From NCBI GenBank assembly GCA_947624355.1, contig CANQKI010000017.1:1-32841 (forward strand): a stretch of DNA of 32,841 nt, given 5' to 3'. Origin of the DNA: an uncultured Clostridia bacterium (lineage in GTDB: Bacteria; Bacillota; Clostridia; Christensenellales; Aristaeellaceae). The notes below the pieces were generated by a model. It was not told where the DNA came from. It saw only the letters and a list, made by a program, of their open reading frames with translations, and did not search any database. How positions within the stretch are numbered: the stretch's first letter is position 1; each line of letters starts with the position of its first letter. Made by a program: the position numbers and the translations under genes. Of this stretch, positions 8,896-16,194 are shown piece by piece.

Positions 8896-9864
8896 ATGCA
8901 AAAGATGGATGGAGCGCTGCCACCGGCGGCAATCGAGGAATTCCTCGGCCGGCCCGTGAAGGACATCGGGAATCTCCTGGGCGGCGGGCCCTGCATGGAA
9001 GACGCGCTGGTTCTCAGGGGCTGCGCGGATCTGTATCGGGTCACGGGGAAAACAGAATATCGGGATTTTGTGCTGGCGTACATGCAGGAAAACGTGCTGC
9101 CGTCCGGGGAAATGACGGACTTTTCCCGGAATGGGGACGATCTGGCCGATCTTGGCTGCGGCCAAGCGCTGCTTTTCGCTCTGGACGAAACCGGGGAAGA
9201 GAGGTACTGCCGGGCAGCGGATCTTCTCTTTGAACAGGTAGACGCGCATTCCAGCCGCCCCTGCGGCGATGCCGGGCGGAATTCCTTCGGGCAAAGCCTG
9301 GCGGAAGGGCTGTGCATGACCCAGCCTTTCCGGGTGGAATACGACAGGCGTTTTGGCGGAATGCAGGCGGCCCGGAGCGTAGCGGAAGGGTTCGGAAGCG
9401 CGCGCCAATGCCTGGCGGACGCAAGAGGCGGCGTTCTTTCCTTCCGGCTGCCGGATACGGGCTGGTACATGACGGCCCTGGCGGACTGCGCGGAAAAAAT
9501 GGAAATCCAGCTCTATGAGCATTACCGGAAACTGGCCGACCTGCTGCTGGAGACGGCGAGGACGGTCTTTCCCCGGCGGGACGCGGAAACGGGCCTGTAC
9601 AGCCGGGAAACGGGCGGCGCGGAGCCCCTTGGCAGCGCCATGATCCTGCACGCCCTCCTCAAGGGCGTGCGCCTGGGCCTGCTGGACGGGGAAAAATATT
9701 TGGACGAAGCCCGGCGCGGTTTTTGCAGCCTGGCGTCGCTTGCGCTGCGCCGGGGAACAGACGGCGCATGGCATTTGGCAGACGCGTTCTCTTCCGGCAA
9801 TCCTCTGGGCGCGGGCGCGTTTCTGATGGCGCTGGCGGAGTATGAAAGGAGCCTGAAAGCATGA
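8896..9864 (+). CDS. Divergent GH105/GH88-like protein with Asp-to-Glu change at the catalytic position
   Basis: A 322-aa protein that follows the (alpha/alpha)6 pattern of the GH105 enzyme at 4968-6068 but is strongly diverged. The block QSLAEGLCMTQPF lines up with QMWLDGLHMAAPF of the upstream paralogue, including Gly-Leu, Met and Pro-Phe. The catalytic Asp is replaced by E137. TGWYMTALADCAEKME matches VGWYMAALVDCLEMLP, and an internal LLKGVRLGLL matches LLKGARLGLL. The relation is my own by-eye alignment. It could be an active enzyme with altered chemistry, a binding or regulatory protein, or a decaying duplicate; the intact reading frame argues against decay. It starts 18 bp after the previous gene with GAAAGGAAG upstream and ends in an ATGA overlap with GH28. 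Confidence 0.75.
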   Translation: MQKMDGALPPAAIEEFLGRPVKDIGNLLGGGPCMEDALVLRGCADLYRVTGKTEYRDFVLAYMQENVLPSGEMTDFSRNGDDLADLGCGQALLFALDETGEERYCRAADLLFEQVDAHSSRPCGDAGRNSFGQSLAEGLCMTQPFRVEYDRRFGGMQAARSVAEGFGSARQCLADARGGVLSFRLPDTGWYMTALADCAEKMEIQLYEHYRKLADLLLETARTVFPRRDAETGLYSRETGGAEPLGSAMILHALLKGVRLGLLDGEKYLDEARRGFCSLASLALRRGTDGAWHLADAFSSGNPLGAGAFLMALAEYERSLKA

Positions 9865-11411
9865 AACGCCTGTATGTGTCCTCCCGAAGCTGCACGGTGC
9901 TGCTGGATGAGGAAGGGGATTATTACGCGCGGTCGCGCTATACGCTGTATCTGAACGGCGTGGAACAGGGCCGGGAGGAACGCGCCGTTTTCTCCCTGTT
10001 CGGCTTGTGGCCCGATACGGAATACGAACTGACGGCCGTCCGGGCGGACGGGCAGCGGGAAACCCTGTCCTTCCGCACGGAAAAGGAAGTGTGCACCCTG
10101 AATGTGCGCAGATTCGGGGCCAGGGGCGACGGAGATACCGAGGATACGGCCGCGCTTCAGGCGGCCATACTGTGCTGCCCGCCGGGGGGCAGGGTGCTGA
10201 TTCCGGAAGGAACCTATAAAACGGGGCCCCTGTTCCTGAAAAGCCATATCACCCTGGAATTGAAGGCGGGCGCGACCCTTTCCCTGCTGACGGACCGGAG
10301 CCGCTTCCCCATCCTGCCGGGCATGACGCGTACCACGGACGAGGAAGGCGAATACCTCCTTGGCGCGTGGGAAGGCAACCCGCTGGACAGCTTTGCCGCC
10401 GCGATGACGGGCATCGGGGTGGAGGATGTGCGTATCATCGGCCAGGGAACGGTGGACGGCTGCGCCCAGGAAGGGGACTGGTGGCAGAACCCGAAGGTCA
10501 GGCGCGGGGCATTCCGGGGCCGGCTTCTGTTCCTGCGGGACTGCCGGAATATCACCGTGCAGGGCGTTACATTCCGCAACAGCCCGGCCTGGAACCTGCA
10601 TCCCTGTTTCAGCCGGGATCTGGACTTTTTCAACGTCCGGATCGAGGCCCCCGCTTCCAGTCCCAATACCGACGGGTTCGACCCGGAAAGCTGCGAGCGG
10701 GTGCGGATGTACGGCACCCTCTTTTCCGTGGGGGACGACTGCATTGCCATCAAGGCGGGCAAAATCTATATGGGGCAAAAATACCACGTTCCCTGCCGGG
10801 ATATCGAGATTGCCTGGTGCGCCATGCTGGACGGGCACGGCGGCGTGACGGTGGGCAGCGAAATGTCCGGCGGCGTGCAGGACGTGCGGGTGCATCACTG
10901 CCTGATGTCCGGCAACGACCGCGGCCTCAGAATCAAGACCCGCCGGGGCCGGGGCAGGTACGCGGTGGTGGACGATATCGTGTTTTCCGACGTGCGGATG
11001 CAGGGCGTCAAAACGCCGATGGTGGTCAACTGCATGTATTTCTGCGATCCGGACGGGCGCACGCCCTACGTGCAGTCCCGGGAAAAGCAGCCGGTGGACG
11101 ATACGACCCCGACGGTGGGCACGATCCGCTTCGAGCGGGTGCGGGCGGAGGACTGCCAGTGCTGTGCCGGCTATATCCTGGGCCTTCCCGAGCGGCCCGT
11201 GAAGCATGTGATCCTGCGGGACTGCCGCTTTTCCTTTGCCCCCGAGGGCGCGCCCATGACGCCCGCCATGGCCGCCGACGTGCCCCCCTGCCACAACCGC
11301 GGGCTGATTGCCAGGTTCGTCGGCAGCCTGACGCTGGAAAACGTGACCATGGAGCATATCGAAGGGGAACGCCTCGATTTGGAGCAGACGGACGCCGTGA
11401 CCGATCAATAG
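9861..11411 (+). CDS. GH28 family polygalacturonase / rhamnogalacturonase-type hydrolase
   Basis: A 516-aa GH28 enzyme that hydrolyses galacturonan-type linkages. Residues 1 to about 75 form a small fibronectin-III-like beta domain (YTLYLNGVEQG, LWPDTEYELTAV). The beta-helix begins at about 82 (VRRFGARGDGDTEDTAALQAAI). Catalytic motifs are intact: NTDG with D271, GDD with D292 and D293, GHGG with H326, and RIK at R357-K359. The N-terminal FN3-like domain followed by GH28 is common in bacterial exo-acting polygalacturonases, so removal of terminal galacturonate from short oligosaccharides is likely. No signal peptide. It is the last gene of the operon and is followed by a strong hairpin at 11457-11486. 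Confidence 0.93.
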   Translation: MKRLYVSSRSCTVLLDEEGDYYARSRYTLYLNGVEQGREERAVFSLFGLWPDTEYELTAVRADGQRETLSFRTEKEVCTLNVRRFGARGDGDTEDTAALQAAILCCPPGGRVLIPEGTYKTGPLFLKSHITLELKAGATLSLLTDRSRFPILPGMTRTTDEEGEYLLGAWEGNPLDSFAAAMTGIGVEDVRIIGQGTVDGCAQEGDWWQNPKVRRGAFRGRLLFLRDCRNITVQGVTFRNSPAWNLHPCFSRDLDFFNVRIEAPASSPNTDGFDPESCERVRMYGTLFSVGDDCIAIKAGKIYMGQKYHVPCRDIEIAWCAMLDGHGGVTVGSEMSGGVQDVRVHHCLMSGNDRGLRIKTRRGRGRYAVVDDIVFSDVRMQGVKTPMVVNCMYFCDPDGRTPYVQSREKQPVDDTTPTVGTIRFERVRAEDCQCCAGYILGLPERPVKHVILRDCRFSFAPEGAPMTPAMAADVPPCHNRGLIARFVGSLTLENVTMEHIEGERLDLEQTDAVTDQ

Positions 11412-11456
11412 CCGTTTTCCGTTTGCGGAATACCGGCATGATATGCCGAAAAATGC

Positions 11457-11486
11457 GATGCCGGAACGTAAAAACGTTCCGGCATC
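11457..11486. terminator. Perfect 13-bp hairpin, probable bidirectional terminator
   Basis: Arms GATGCCGGAACGT and ACGTTCCGGCATC pair perfectly around an AAAA loop. It lies 45 bp after the GH28 stop. On the minus strand the stem is followed within two bases by a run of five T, which fits termination of the convergent gene ending at 11579. On the plus strand no T run follows at once, so its role for the pectin operon is less certain. Confidence 0.65.
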
Positions 11487-11578
11487 ACAAGACGTCAAAA
11501 ACCTGTTTTTTGGCACCCTGAGCCCCTTGCCGCAAAGGGACATAGGGGGCCTTTTCGTTTACGGAAACGGCGGCGGAA

Positions 11579-12199
11579 TCAGTAGGAGCCTTCGCCGCCA
11601 CACACGGTGCAGATGCCGTTCCCGTCGCAGAGCACGCAGGTTTCATAGCCGTCGCCGTAATTGGCCCGGCCCGTGCCGCCGCAGCCCACACATTTCCCGC
11701 TGCCGCCGCAGCCCGCGCACCGGGTGTTTCCGTTGACGACGCCGGGAGCGCCGTTTCCGGGAATGAAGGTATAACAGGCGGGCACGGCCAGCACCACCCG
11801 CCAGCTCCCCACATCGCCGTTTGTGATTTTTTGCGCATCGGATGAAACGAACACGGCCAGCTCGGCCCCGTCGCAGCCCGTGCGGTTGTACTGCTCATAC
11901 CAGACGGAGTTCGCCGTCTGCTTCAGCTTCTTGGCGGTAAAGCCCATGGTTTTGAGGGCTTCTGTGTAAACCACGATGAAGTGGGCGACGGTTTCGTAAT
12001 CGGCGCGGAAATCGTAGGCATAGAACGCATAGGTTACGCCGTTTGATTCGGTTGTGGTCTGCACGTACTGGCCTTTTGCGTTGAGGGCCGTGCAGGGATC
12101 GGGAAGCCAGGGGCCGGCGTCGGCATTCTCCGCCCCGGAATACGCCGTGCAGCACACGGCAAGGGCGACCGCCAGGATGAACGAAAACAGCTTTTTCAT
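11579..12199 (-). CDS. Secreted protein with four C-terminal CxxCxGxG motifs
   Basis: A 206-aa protein of unknown function. The N-terminus is a signal peptide: Lys-Lys, a hydrophobic stretch to about residue 20 and a probable cut after SGA23. Residues 30-150 are a mixed domain I do not recognise. The C-terminus has four CxxCxGxG motifs, at C161-C164, C170-C173, C188-C191 and C197-C200, the pattern of the DnaJ zinc-finger (cysteine-rich) domain, where they bind two zinc ions. There is no J domain and the protein appears exported, so it is not an ordinary chaperone. The start is supported by GAGGAGG upstream and by a consensus promoter at 12253-12281. It is divergent from the small gene at 12375. 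Confidence 0.8.
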   Translation of the reverse strand: MKKLFSFILAVALAVCCTAYSGAENADAGPWLPDPCTALNAKGQYVQTTTESNGVTYAFYAYDFRADYETVAHFIVVYTEALKTMGFTAKKLKQTANSVWYEQYNRTGCDGAELAVFVSSDAQKITNGDVGSWRVVLAVPACYTFIPGNGAPGVVNGNTRCAGCGGSGKCVGCGGTGRANYGDGYETCVLCDGNGICTVCGGEGSY

Positions 12200-12252
12200 G
12201 ATGCTTCCTCCTCGATAGGATGCGGCCGCTGCCGCGATGTGTGATTAAGAAA

Positions 12253-12281
12253 AGAATAGCATAACCGGGAGAAATTGTCAA
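12253..12281 (-). promoter_or_regulatory. Sigma-70/SigA-type promoter for the secreted CxxCxGxG protein
   Basis: Read on the minus strand: TTGACA (12276-12281), 17-bp spacer, TATTCT (12253-12258). The start codon lies 53 bp downstream, with a GAGGAGG ribosome site between. Confidence 0.75.
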
Positions 12282-12299
12282 AGGAAACGGCGCGCGGCC

Positions 12300-12328
12300 T
12301 TGCCGTTTTACGGGAAACGGTATATAAT
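12300..12328 (+). promoter_or_regulatory. Sigma-70/SigA-type promoter for the small unknown gene
   Basis: TTGCCG (12300-12305), 17-bp spacer, TATAAT (12323-12328). It is arranged back to back with the minus-strand promoter only 18 bp away and lies 46 bp before the ATG at 12375. Confidence 0.75.
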
Positions 12329-12374
12329 GTGGGCCAAATCAACCGGCCGGATGACCGCGGAAGGAGGAAAGGAA

Positions 12375-12710
12375 ATGGGCAAAAAGAAGACGATGCCGGA
12401 ACTGGTGACAATCGGCATGAACAGGATTCCCGAATTCAGCAGGGAGCAGGGCTGCACCGTCTCCTTTGACATTCCGGGCACCGGGAACACGGCCCGGATG
12501 ACCGTGACTCCCCGGAATCTCCACGCGCCCTCGGACGAAAAATGGCAGTTCGAGGCGGGCGTCCACGCCCAGGGCAGCGACCGGCTGCATTCCCATTACC
12601 TTTTTTCCGGCACAAGGACGGAAGTACTGGCCTGGGTGGTCACGGAAGCGGCGCAGAAAACCGTCGTCCAATCGGTTCGGGAGCTTTCGGACCGGGTGGA
12701 CAGGGACTGA
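12375..12710 (+). CDS. Small protein of unknown function
   Basis: A 111-aa protein I do not recognise. The ATG at 12375 has AAGGAGGAAAGGAA directly upstream and a well-placed promoter at 12300-12328. An in-frame ATG at 12300 would overlap that promoter and lacks a ribosome site. The protein is soluble, with no signal peptide or membrane segment. The N-terminus is basic (MGKKKTMPEL), the middle is beta-rich (CTVSFDIPG, ARMTVTPRNL), and the end is a likely helix (VVTEAAQKTVVQSVRELSDR). The clear expression signals suggest a real gene. Confidence 0.7.
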   Translation: MGKKKTMPELVTIGMNRIPEFSREQGCTVSFDIPGTGNTARMTVTPRNLHAPSDEKWQFEAGVHAQGSDRLHSHYLFSGTRTEVLAWVVTEAAQKTVVQSVRELSDRVDRD

Positions 12711-12792
12711 TCCCGCGACGGACAAAATCTGTTTTATTCCGCTGTCCACGGATGGCGTGGGACGGCGGAGGGCTATGAATGAAACATTTATC

Positions 12793-12820
12793 AAAAAAAA
12801 GCCGCCTCGAAAAGCGGCTC
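12793..12820 (-). terminator. Rho-independent terminator of the PHP-LacI operon
   Basis: On the minus strand AGCCGC pairs with GCGGCT around an eight-base loop and is followed by eight T. It begins just past the LacI stop codon. On the plus strand the same stem is followed by TTTT only, so it may also stop transcripts from 12375. Confidence 0.85.
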
Positions 12821-12841
12821 TTTTGCGCTGCGGAACGTTTT

Positions 12842-13852
12842 TCAGAAGGATTCCCGCCTGATGAACAGGGGGCGGAAGGTGATGTGCTGATGCTGGCGCT
12901 TCCCGGCGATCAGGTCAAAGAGCAGCTGATAGACATGGCGCACCATATCCAGGGCGGGCTGGGCGAAGGTGGTGACGGAGGGAACGCAGTACCGGACGGT
13001 TTCCAGCCCGTCGAAGCTGACGAGCTTCAGGTCCTGCCCGGTGACGCGCCCGGCGTCCTGGGCGGCCCGCAGCACGGCGGGGGCGACGATGTCCGTTTCG
13101 CAGCAGACGGCGGTGATTTCGGGGTGCGCCTGCAGGAATTTCAGCACGGAAGCATAGGCCTTTTCAAGCTGATAATCCGTTTCCACGATGTTGTTCAGGT
13201 TATGCTCCAGGCCGTTTTTTTTCAGGGCGGCGCGGTATGCCTCCAGCCGCTGGCCGTAAACGCTGTTGTCGATCAGGGAGGAAATGACCGTGCAGATGTC
13301 CCGATGGCCGCTGTCGATCAAAAGCTGCATCTGGGCCAGCGCCGTTTCGTAATGGCTCACCTGCACGCTGGAGTAAACGGGGCTTTCGGTGGGATAAGGC
13401 AGCGCGGTGTTGACAAACACCGTGGGGCAGGGCAGGGCGGAAAAAACCTCCCGGGGGACCTGCTCGAAATTCCCGCCGATATAAATCAGGCCGCTGAGCT
13501 TTGCCTTGTCAAAGCCGGCGATGAGCTCGTTCAGCTTTTCGGTCTTGTCCTGAATGTAATAATTGTCGTGGAAGGAAATAATTTCGCAGTTGGTGTTGTG
13601 AATCAGGATGGACAGGGTGTCCTCCATCATGCCGTACAGGGGATTGTAAACGCTTTCAATGACCAGGCCGATCCGCGGCGCTTCCGTTTCGGGCTTCCGG
13701 CGGGTATTGGCCCGGGGATCGTATTGATTTTCTTCAATGATCCTGAGCACATGCTGCTTTGTAGCTTCGCTGATATCGGGATAATCGTTGAGCACCTTGG
13801 ATACGGTGCCGGGGGTTACGTCGGCCAGCCGCGCAATGTCTCGGATATTCAT
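12842..13852 (-). CDS. LacI-family transcriptional regulator
   Basis: A 336-aa repressor-type regulator. Residues 1-50 form the LacI helix-turn-helix and hinge-proximal region: MNIRDIARLADVTPGTVSKV, then LNDYPDISEATKQHVLRIIE. The rest is the periplasmic-binding-protein-like sugar sensor domain (for example IGLVIESVYNPLYG, GLIYIGGN, TAVCCETD, LKLVSFDG). The ATG at 13852 has AAGGAGG 5 bp upstream and starts exactly at the family's N-terminus; a longer in-frame start at 13960 adds a non-homologous tail over the PHP gene. It is 26 bp downstream of the PHP gene and divergent from a maltose-type transporter, whose promoter carries a palindrome at 14836-14858. Control of that transporter, and perhaps of the pectin operon, is inferred from position. 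Confidence 0.93.
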   Translation of the reverse strand: MNIRDIARLADVTPGTVSKVLNDYPDISEATKQHVLRIIEENQYDPRANTRRKPETEAPRIGLVIESVYNPLYGMMEDTLSILIHNTNCEIISFHDNYYIQDKTEKLNELIAGFDKAKLSGLIYIGGNFEQVPREVFSALPCPTVFVNTALPYPTESPVYSSVQVSHYETALAQMQLLIDSGHRDICTVISSLIDNSVYGQRLEAYRAALKKNGLEHNLNNIVETDYQLEKAYASVLKFLQAHPEITAVCCETDIVAPAVLRAAQDAGRVTGQDLKLVSFDGLETVRYCVPSVTTFAQPALDMVRHVYQLLFDLIAGKRQHQHITFRPLFIRRESF

Positions 13853-13878
13853 GGGTCCCTCCTTTTTGAAAAGGGGCG

Positions 13879-14661
13879 TTACAGGTTTTCCAGCCTTTCC
13901 AGCGCCGTGATGCCCAGATTGGCCAGGTCTTCCCGGGCCCGGGGCATGCATTCGTCCCACACCTGGGCGGGATCGTGGCAGTCCGCGCCGATAATGACCG
14001 GCAGCCCGGCCCTGGCCGCCTTTTCCCAGAATTTTTTATGCGGATACATGTAGCGCCTCTCGTCCGGATAATCGTGGATGCCCCGGCGGTAACCGTTGGC
14101 GTTGTATTCAAGCACCGCGCCGGACTGGGCCGCCGCGTCCAGGATGATGTCGCAGGCGGCGTCGCAGTTTTTATCCCAGGCAAAGAAATTCATGGCGAAC
14201 AGATCGGGGTGCGCCACCATGGAGAAAAGGCCGGTTTTCAGCGCTTCGGCGATGGCGCGGGCGTAGCACAGGTTGGCCTCCGTGTCCTGCGCCTGGGAAA
14301 TGAAACGCATTTCGCCGGAAGAATCCGCATAGAAATGCTCGCCAAGCAGCAGATAATCCACTTTCCAATGGTCAAAAAGCTGCTCGTAATAGGGCATGTA
14401 CCGGGGCGCATACTCAATTTCCAGGCCCTTCCTGATGATTATATCAGAATCATGGGCTTTTGCCAACCGTTCCACGGCCGAAAAATACGGCCCCAGCTCG
14501 TCATAAGGCATCCGATAGCCGTAATCGTGATCGGGAAAGGGCGCGTGATCGGAAAACCCCAGGATGGACAGGCCGGCATCCAGGGCCGCGCGGACATAAT
14601 CCTCCTCGCTGCCTCCGGCGTGGCGGCAGCGCTGGGTGTGGGTGTGATAATTCGCTTTCAT
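13879..14661 (-). CDS. PHP-domain phosphatase (histidinol-phosphatase-like)
   Basis: A 260-aa protein of the PHP superfamily, similar to HisK/HisJ histidinol-phosphate phosphatases. Metal-binding motifs in order: H6-T-H8 near the N-terminus, H14, FSDHAPF, GLEIEY, GEHFY, VAHPDLF and GADCHD. The length is normal for HisK. No histidine biosynthesis gene is near; the neighbours are a LacI regulator in the same operon and a divergent sugar transporter. The enzyme may therefore act on a sugar phosphate or another phosphomonoester; annotation as histidinol-phosphatase would be by homology only. The start has a modest GCGAGGG site and a promoter at 14742-14769. Confidence 0.85.
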   Translation of the reverse strand: MKANYHTHTQRCRHAGGSEEDYVRAALDAGLSILGFSDHAPFPDHDYGYRMPYDELGPYFSAVERLAKAHDSDIIIRKGLEIEYAPRYMPYYEQLFDHWKVDYLLLGEHFYADSSGEMRFISQAQDTEANLCYARAIAEALKTGLFSMVAHPDLFAMNFFAWDKNCDAACDIILDAAAQSGAVLEYNANGYRRGIHDYPDERRYMYPHKKFWEKAARAGLPVIIGADCHDPAQVWDECMPRAREDLANLGITALERLENL

Positions 14662-14741
14662 TATATATCCCTCGCTTTACGGCGGCCGGAGCGAAACAAT
14701 CAGGAAACAATCGTATGCCCGGCACAAGTGGGTCCAAAAAT

Positions 14742-14769
14742 ATTATAGCATAATTTTGTAAAATTTCAA
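14742..14769 (-). promoter_or_regulatory. Promoter of the PHP-LacI operon
   Basis: On the minus strand: TTGAAA (14764-14769), 16-bp spacer, TATAAT (14742-14747). It sits in an AT-rich stretch within the 233-bp divergent intergenic region. Confidence 0.7.
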
Positions 14770-14792
14770 CATAAAATTATTGAAAAAATCCC

Positions 14793-14821
14793 TTGACATA
14801 CGGAAAATGGTGTGATATGAT
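14793..14821 (+). promoter_or_regulatory. Promoter of the MalE/F/G-type transporter operon
   Basis: TTGACA (14793-14798), 17-bp spacer, TATGAT (14816-14821): a near-consensus promoter. Transcription would start at about 14828, just before the palindrome at 14836-14858. Confidence 0.8.
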
Positions 14822-14835
14822 AGGACTATCAGGAG

Positions 14836-14858
14836 CGAAACAAAGCGGTTTTGTTTCG
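14836..14858. promoter_or_regulatory. 23-bp palindrome just downstream of the transporter promoter (candidate operator)
   Basis: CGAAACAAA and TTTGTTTCG are perfect 9-bp inverted arms around GCGGT. It spans roughly +8 to +30 of the predicted transcript, a classic repression position, and lies between the divergent LacI operon and the transporter genes. Its odd-numbered centre is not the usual LacI central CG symmetry, so a different regulator or an RNA hairpin is also possible. Confidence 0.6.
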
Positions 14859-14894
14859 TGATACTCGCGAACATCATAAGGAGGCAACCACATC

Positions 14895-16109
14895 ATGATG
14901 AAAAAAATCCTGGCGATCCTGTTGGCGCTGTGCCTGACGGCCGGCCTGACCACCGCTTTCGCCGAAGGCGAAACGGAATCCTTCACCCTGCGGGTCTGGA
15001 GCCCCTCCGAGGACCAGAACCCCGAAATGGGCGCCTGGCTCAACACCCGGTGCGACGAATTCAACGCCCTCCATCCCGAATGGGACATCACCTTTGAATA
15101 CGGCGTCAGCTCCGAGTCGGACGCCAAGAAGCTCGTTCCCCGGGACATCGAAGCGGCGGCCGACGTGTTCCTCTACGGTTCCACCGGCCTGGAAACCCTG
15201 TGCCAGGCCAACGCCCTGACCGAGTGGGGCGGCAAGTACCTGTCCTACGTGCAGGAAAATTATCCTGCCACGCTGGTGGATTGCCTGATGTATGACGGCG
15301 GCCTCTACGGCATCCCCGTCACCACGGACACCTATTTCATGTACTATGACAAGAGCGTCTTCACCGAAGAGGACGTGCTTTCCCTGGACGCCATGCTGGA
15401 AAAGGGCAAGGTGGCCTTCCCCCTGGCCAACGGCTATTACCTGGCGGCCTTCTATATTGCCAACGGCTGCACCTTCTTCGGTGAGGACGGCAGCGACCGT
15501 TCCGCAGGCATCCAGCTGGGCGGCGAAAAGGGCGTGGCCGTGACCGATTGCCTGGTCGACCTGGTGAAGAACCCCAACTTCATCGTGGCCGAGCCCGCCG
15601 ACGCCATCTCCATGATGCGTGAAGGCAACTGCGACGCTTACATCTGCGGCACCTGGCAGGCGACCCAGACCCAGGAAATCCTGGGTGAGAATTTCGGCGT
15701 GGCCGTGCTGCCCTCCGTGAAGATCGGCGGCGAGGACCGTCAGCTGCGGCCCTTCACCTCCGCCAAGGCCGTGGGCGTCAAGTCCACCACCGCGCAGCCT
15801 GTGGCCGCCCTGGAGCTGGCCATTTTCCTGGCTGACTATGACGGCCAGAAGGCCCACTACGAGAAGCGCGGCTATGTGCCCTGCCAGAACGAGCTGATTG
15901 CCGAAGTGGCGAACGATCCCATCTGCAGCGTCGACGCCAAGACCGTGGGCGAAATCGCCCTGGCCCGCGCCAGCTACACCGAGTTCTCTTACTTCTGGAC
16001 GCCCGCCGAGAGCATGGGCACCGAACTGCGCGACGGCGTGGTGACCCATGAAAACGCGGCCGAAAAGACCGAAACCTTCTCTGAGGCCTGCAACACCCCC
16101 GGCGTCTGA
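14895..16109 (+). CDS. Sugar ABC transporter, extracellular solute-binding protein (MalE-like, family 1)
   Basis: A 404-aa exported binding protein that captures a sugar or oligosaccharide for the two permeases downstream. The signal peptide runs to about residue 23 (cut AFA-EG); no convincing lipobox is seen. The mature part starts with LRVWSPSEDQNPEMGAW and has typical family-1 features, such as a YGIPVTTDTYFMYYDKSVF region and a MMREGNCDAYICGTWQ block. Codons are strongly biased to C/G at third positions, consistent with high expression. AAGGAGG lies 10 bp before the first of two tandem ATGs; the second, at 14898, is equally possible. A strong hairpin follows the stop. Confidence 0.92.
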   Translation: MMKKILAILLALCLTAGLTTAFAEGETESFTLRVWSPSEDQNPEMGAWLNTRCDEFNALHPEWDITFEYGVSSESDAKKLVPRDIEAAADVFLYGSTGLETLCQANALTEWGGKYLSYVQENYPATLVDCLMYDGGLYGIPVTTDTYFMYYDKSVFTEEDVLSLDAMLEKGKVAFPLANGYYLAAFYIANGCTFFGEDGSDRSAGIQLGGEKGVAVTDCLVDLVKNPNFIVAEPADAISMMREGNCDAYICGTWQATQTQEILGENFGVAVLPSVKIGGEDRQLRPFTSAKAVGVKSTTAQPVAALELAIFLADYDGQKAHYEKRGYVPCQNELIAEVANDPICSVDAKTVGEIALARASYTEFSYFWTPAESMGTELRDGVVTHENAAEKTETFSEACNTPGV

Positions 16110-16122
16110 TCTTTTCCATCAG

Positions 16123-16165
16123 GCGGCACCGGACAATGCCCACCGCATTGTTCGGTGCCGCTTTT
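16123..16165 (+). terminator. Intercistronic hairpin between the binding-protein and permease genes
   Basis: A 17-bp stem with a single G-U pair (arms 16123-16139 and 16145-16161), loop CCACC, followed by TTTT. It starts 14 bp after the binding-protein stop and ends 30 bp before the permease start. It is likely a partial terminator or 3'-end stabiliser that raises binding-protein mRNA over permease mRNA. Confidence 0.8.
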
Positions 16166-16194
16166 CGTGAAACACCTCAAGGGGAGAAAAATCC

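Noticed and set aside
13853..13960. Longer N-terminus for the LacI regulator
   Set aside because: The extra residues are non-homologous and overlap the PHP gene. The HTH begins exactly at the ATG at 13852, which has a strong ribosome site.
12779..14053. A 424-codon plus-strand frame across the LacI gene
   Set aside because: It lies antisense to a clear LacI regulator and starts inside the region of its terminator, with no recognisable domain.
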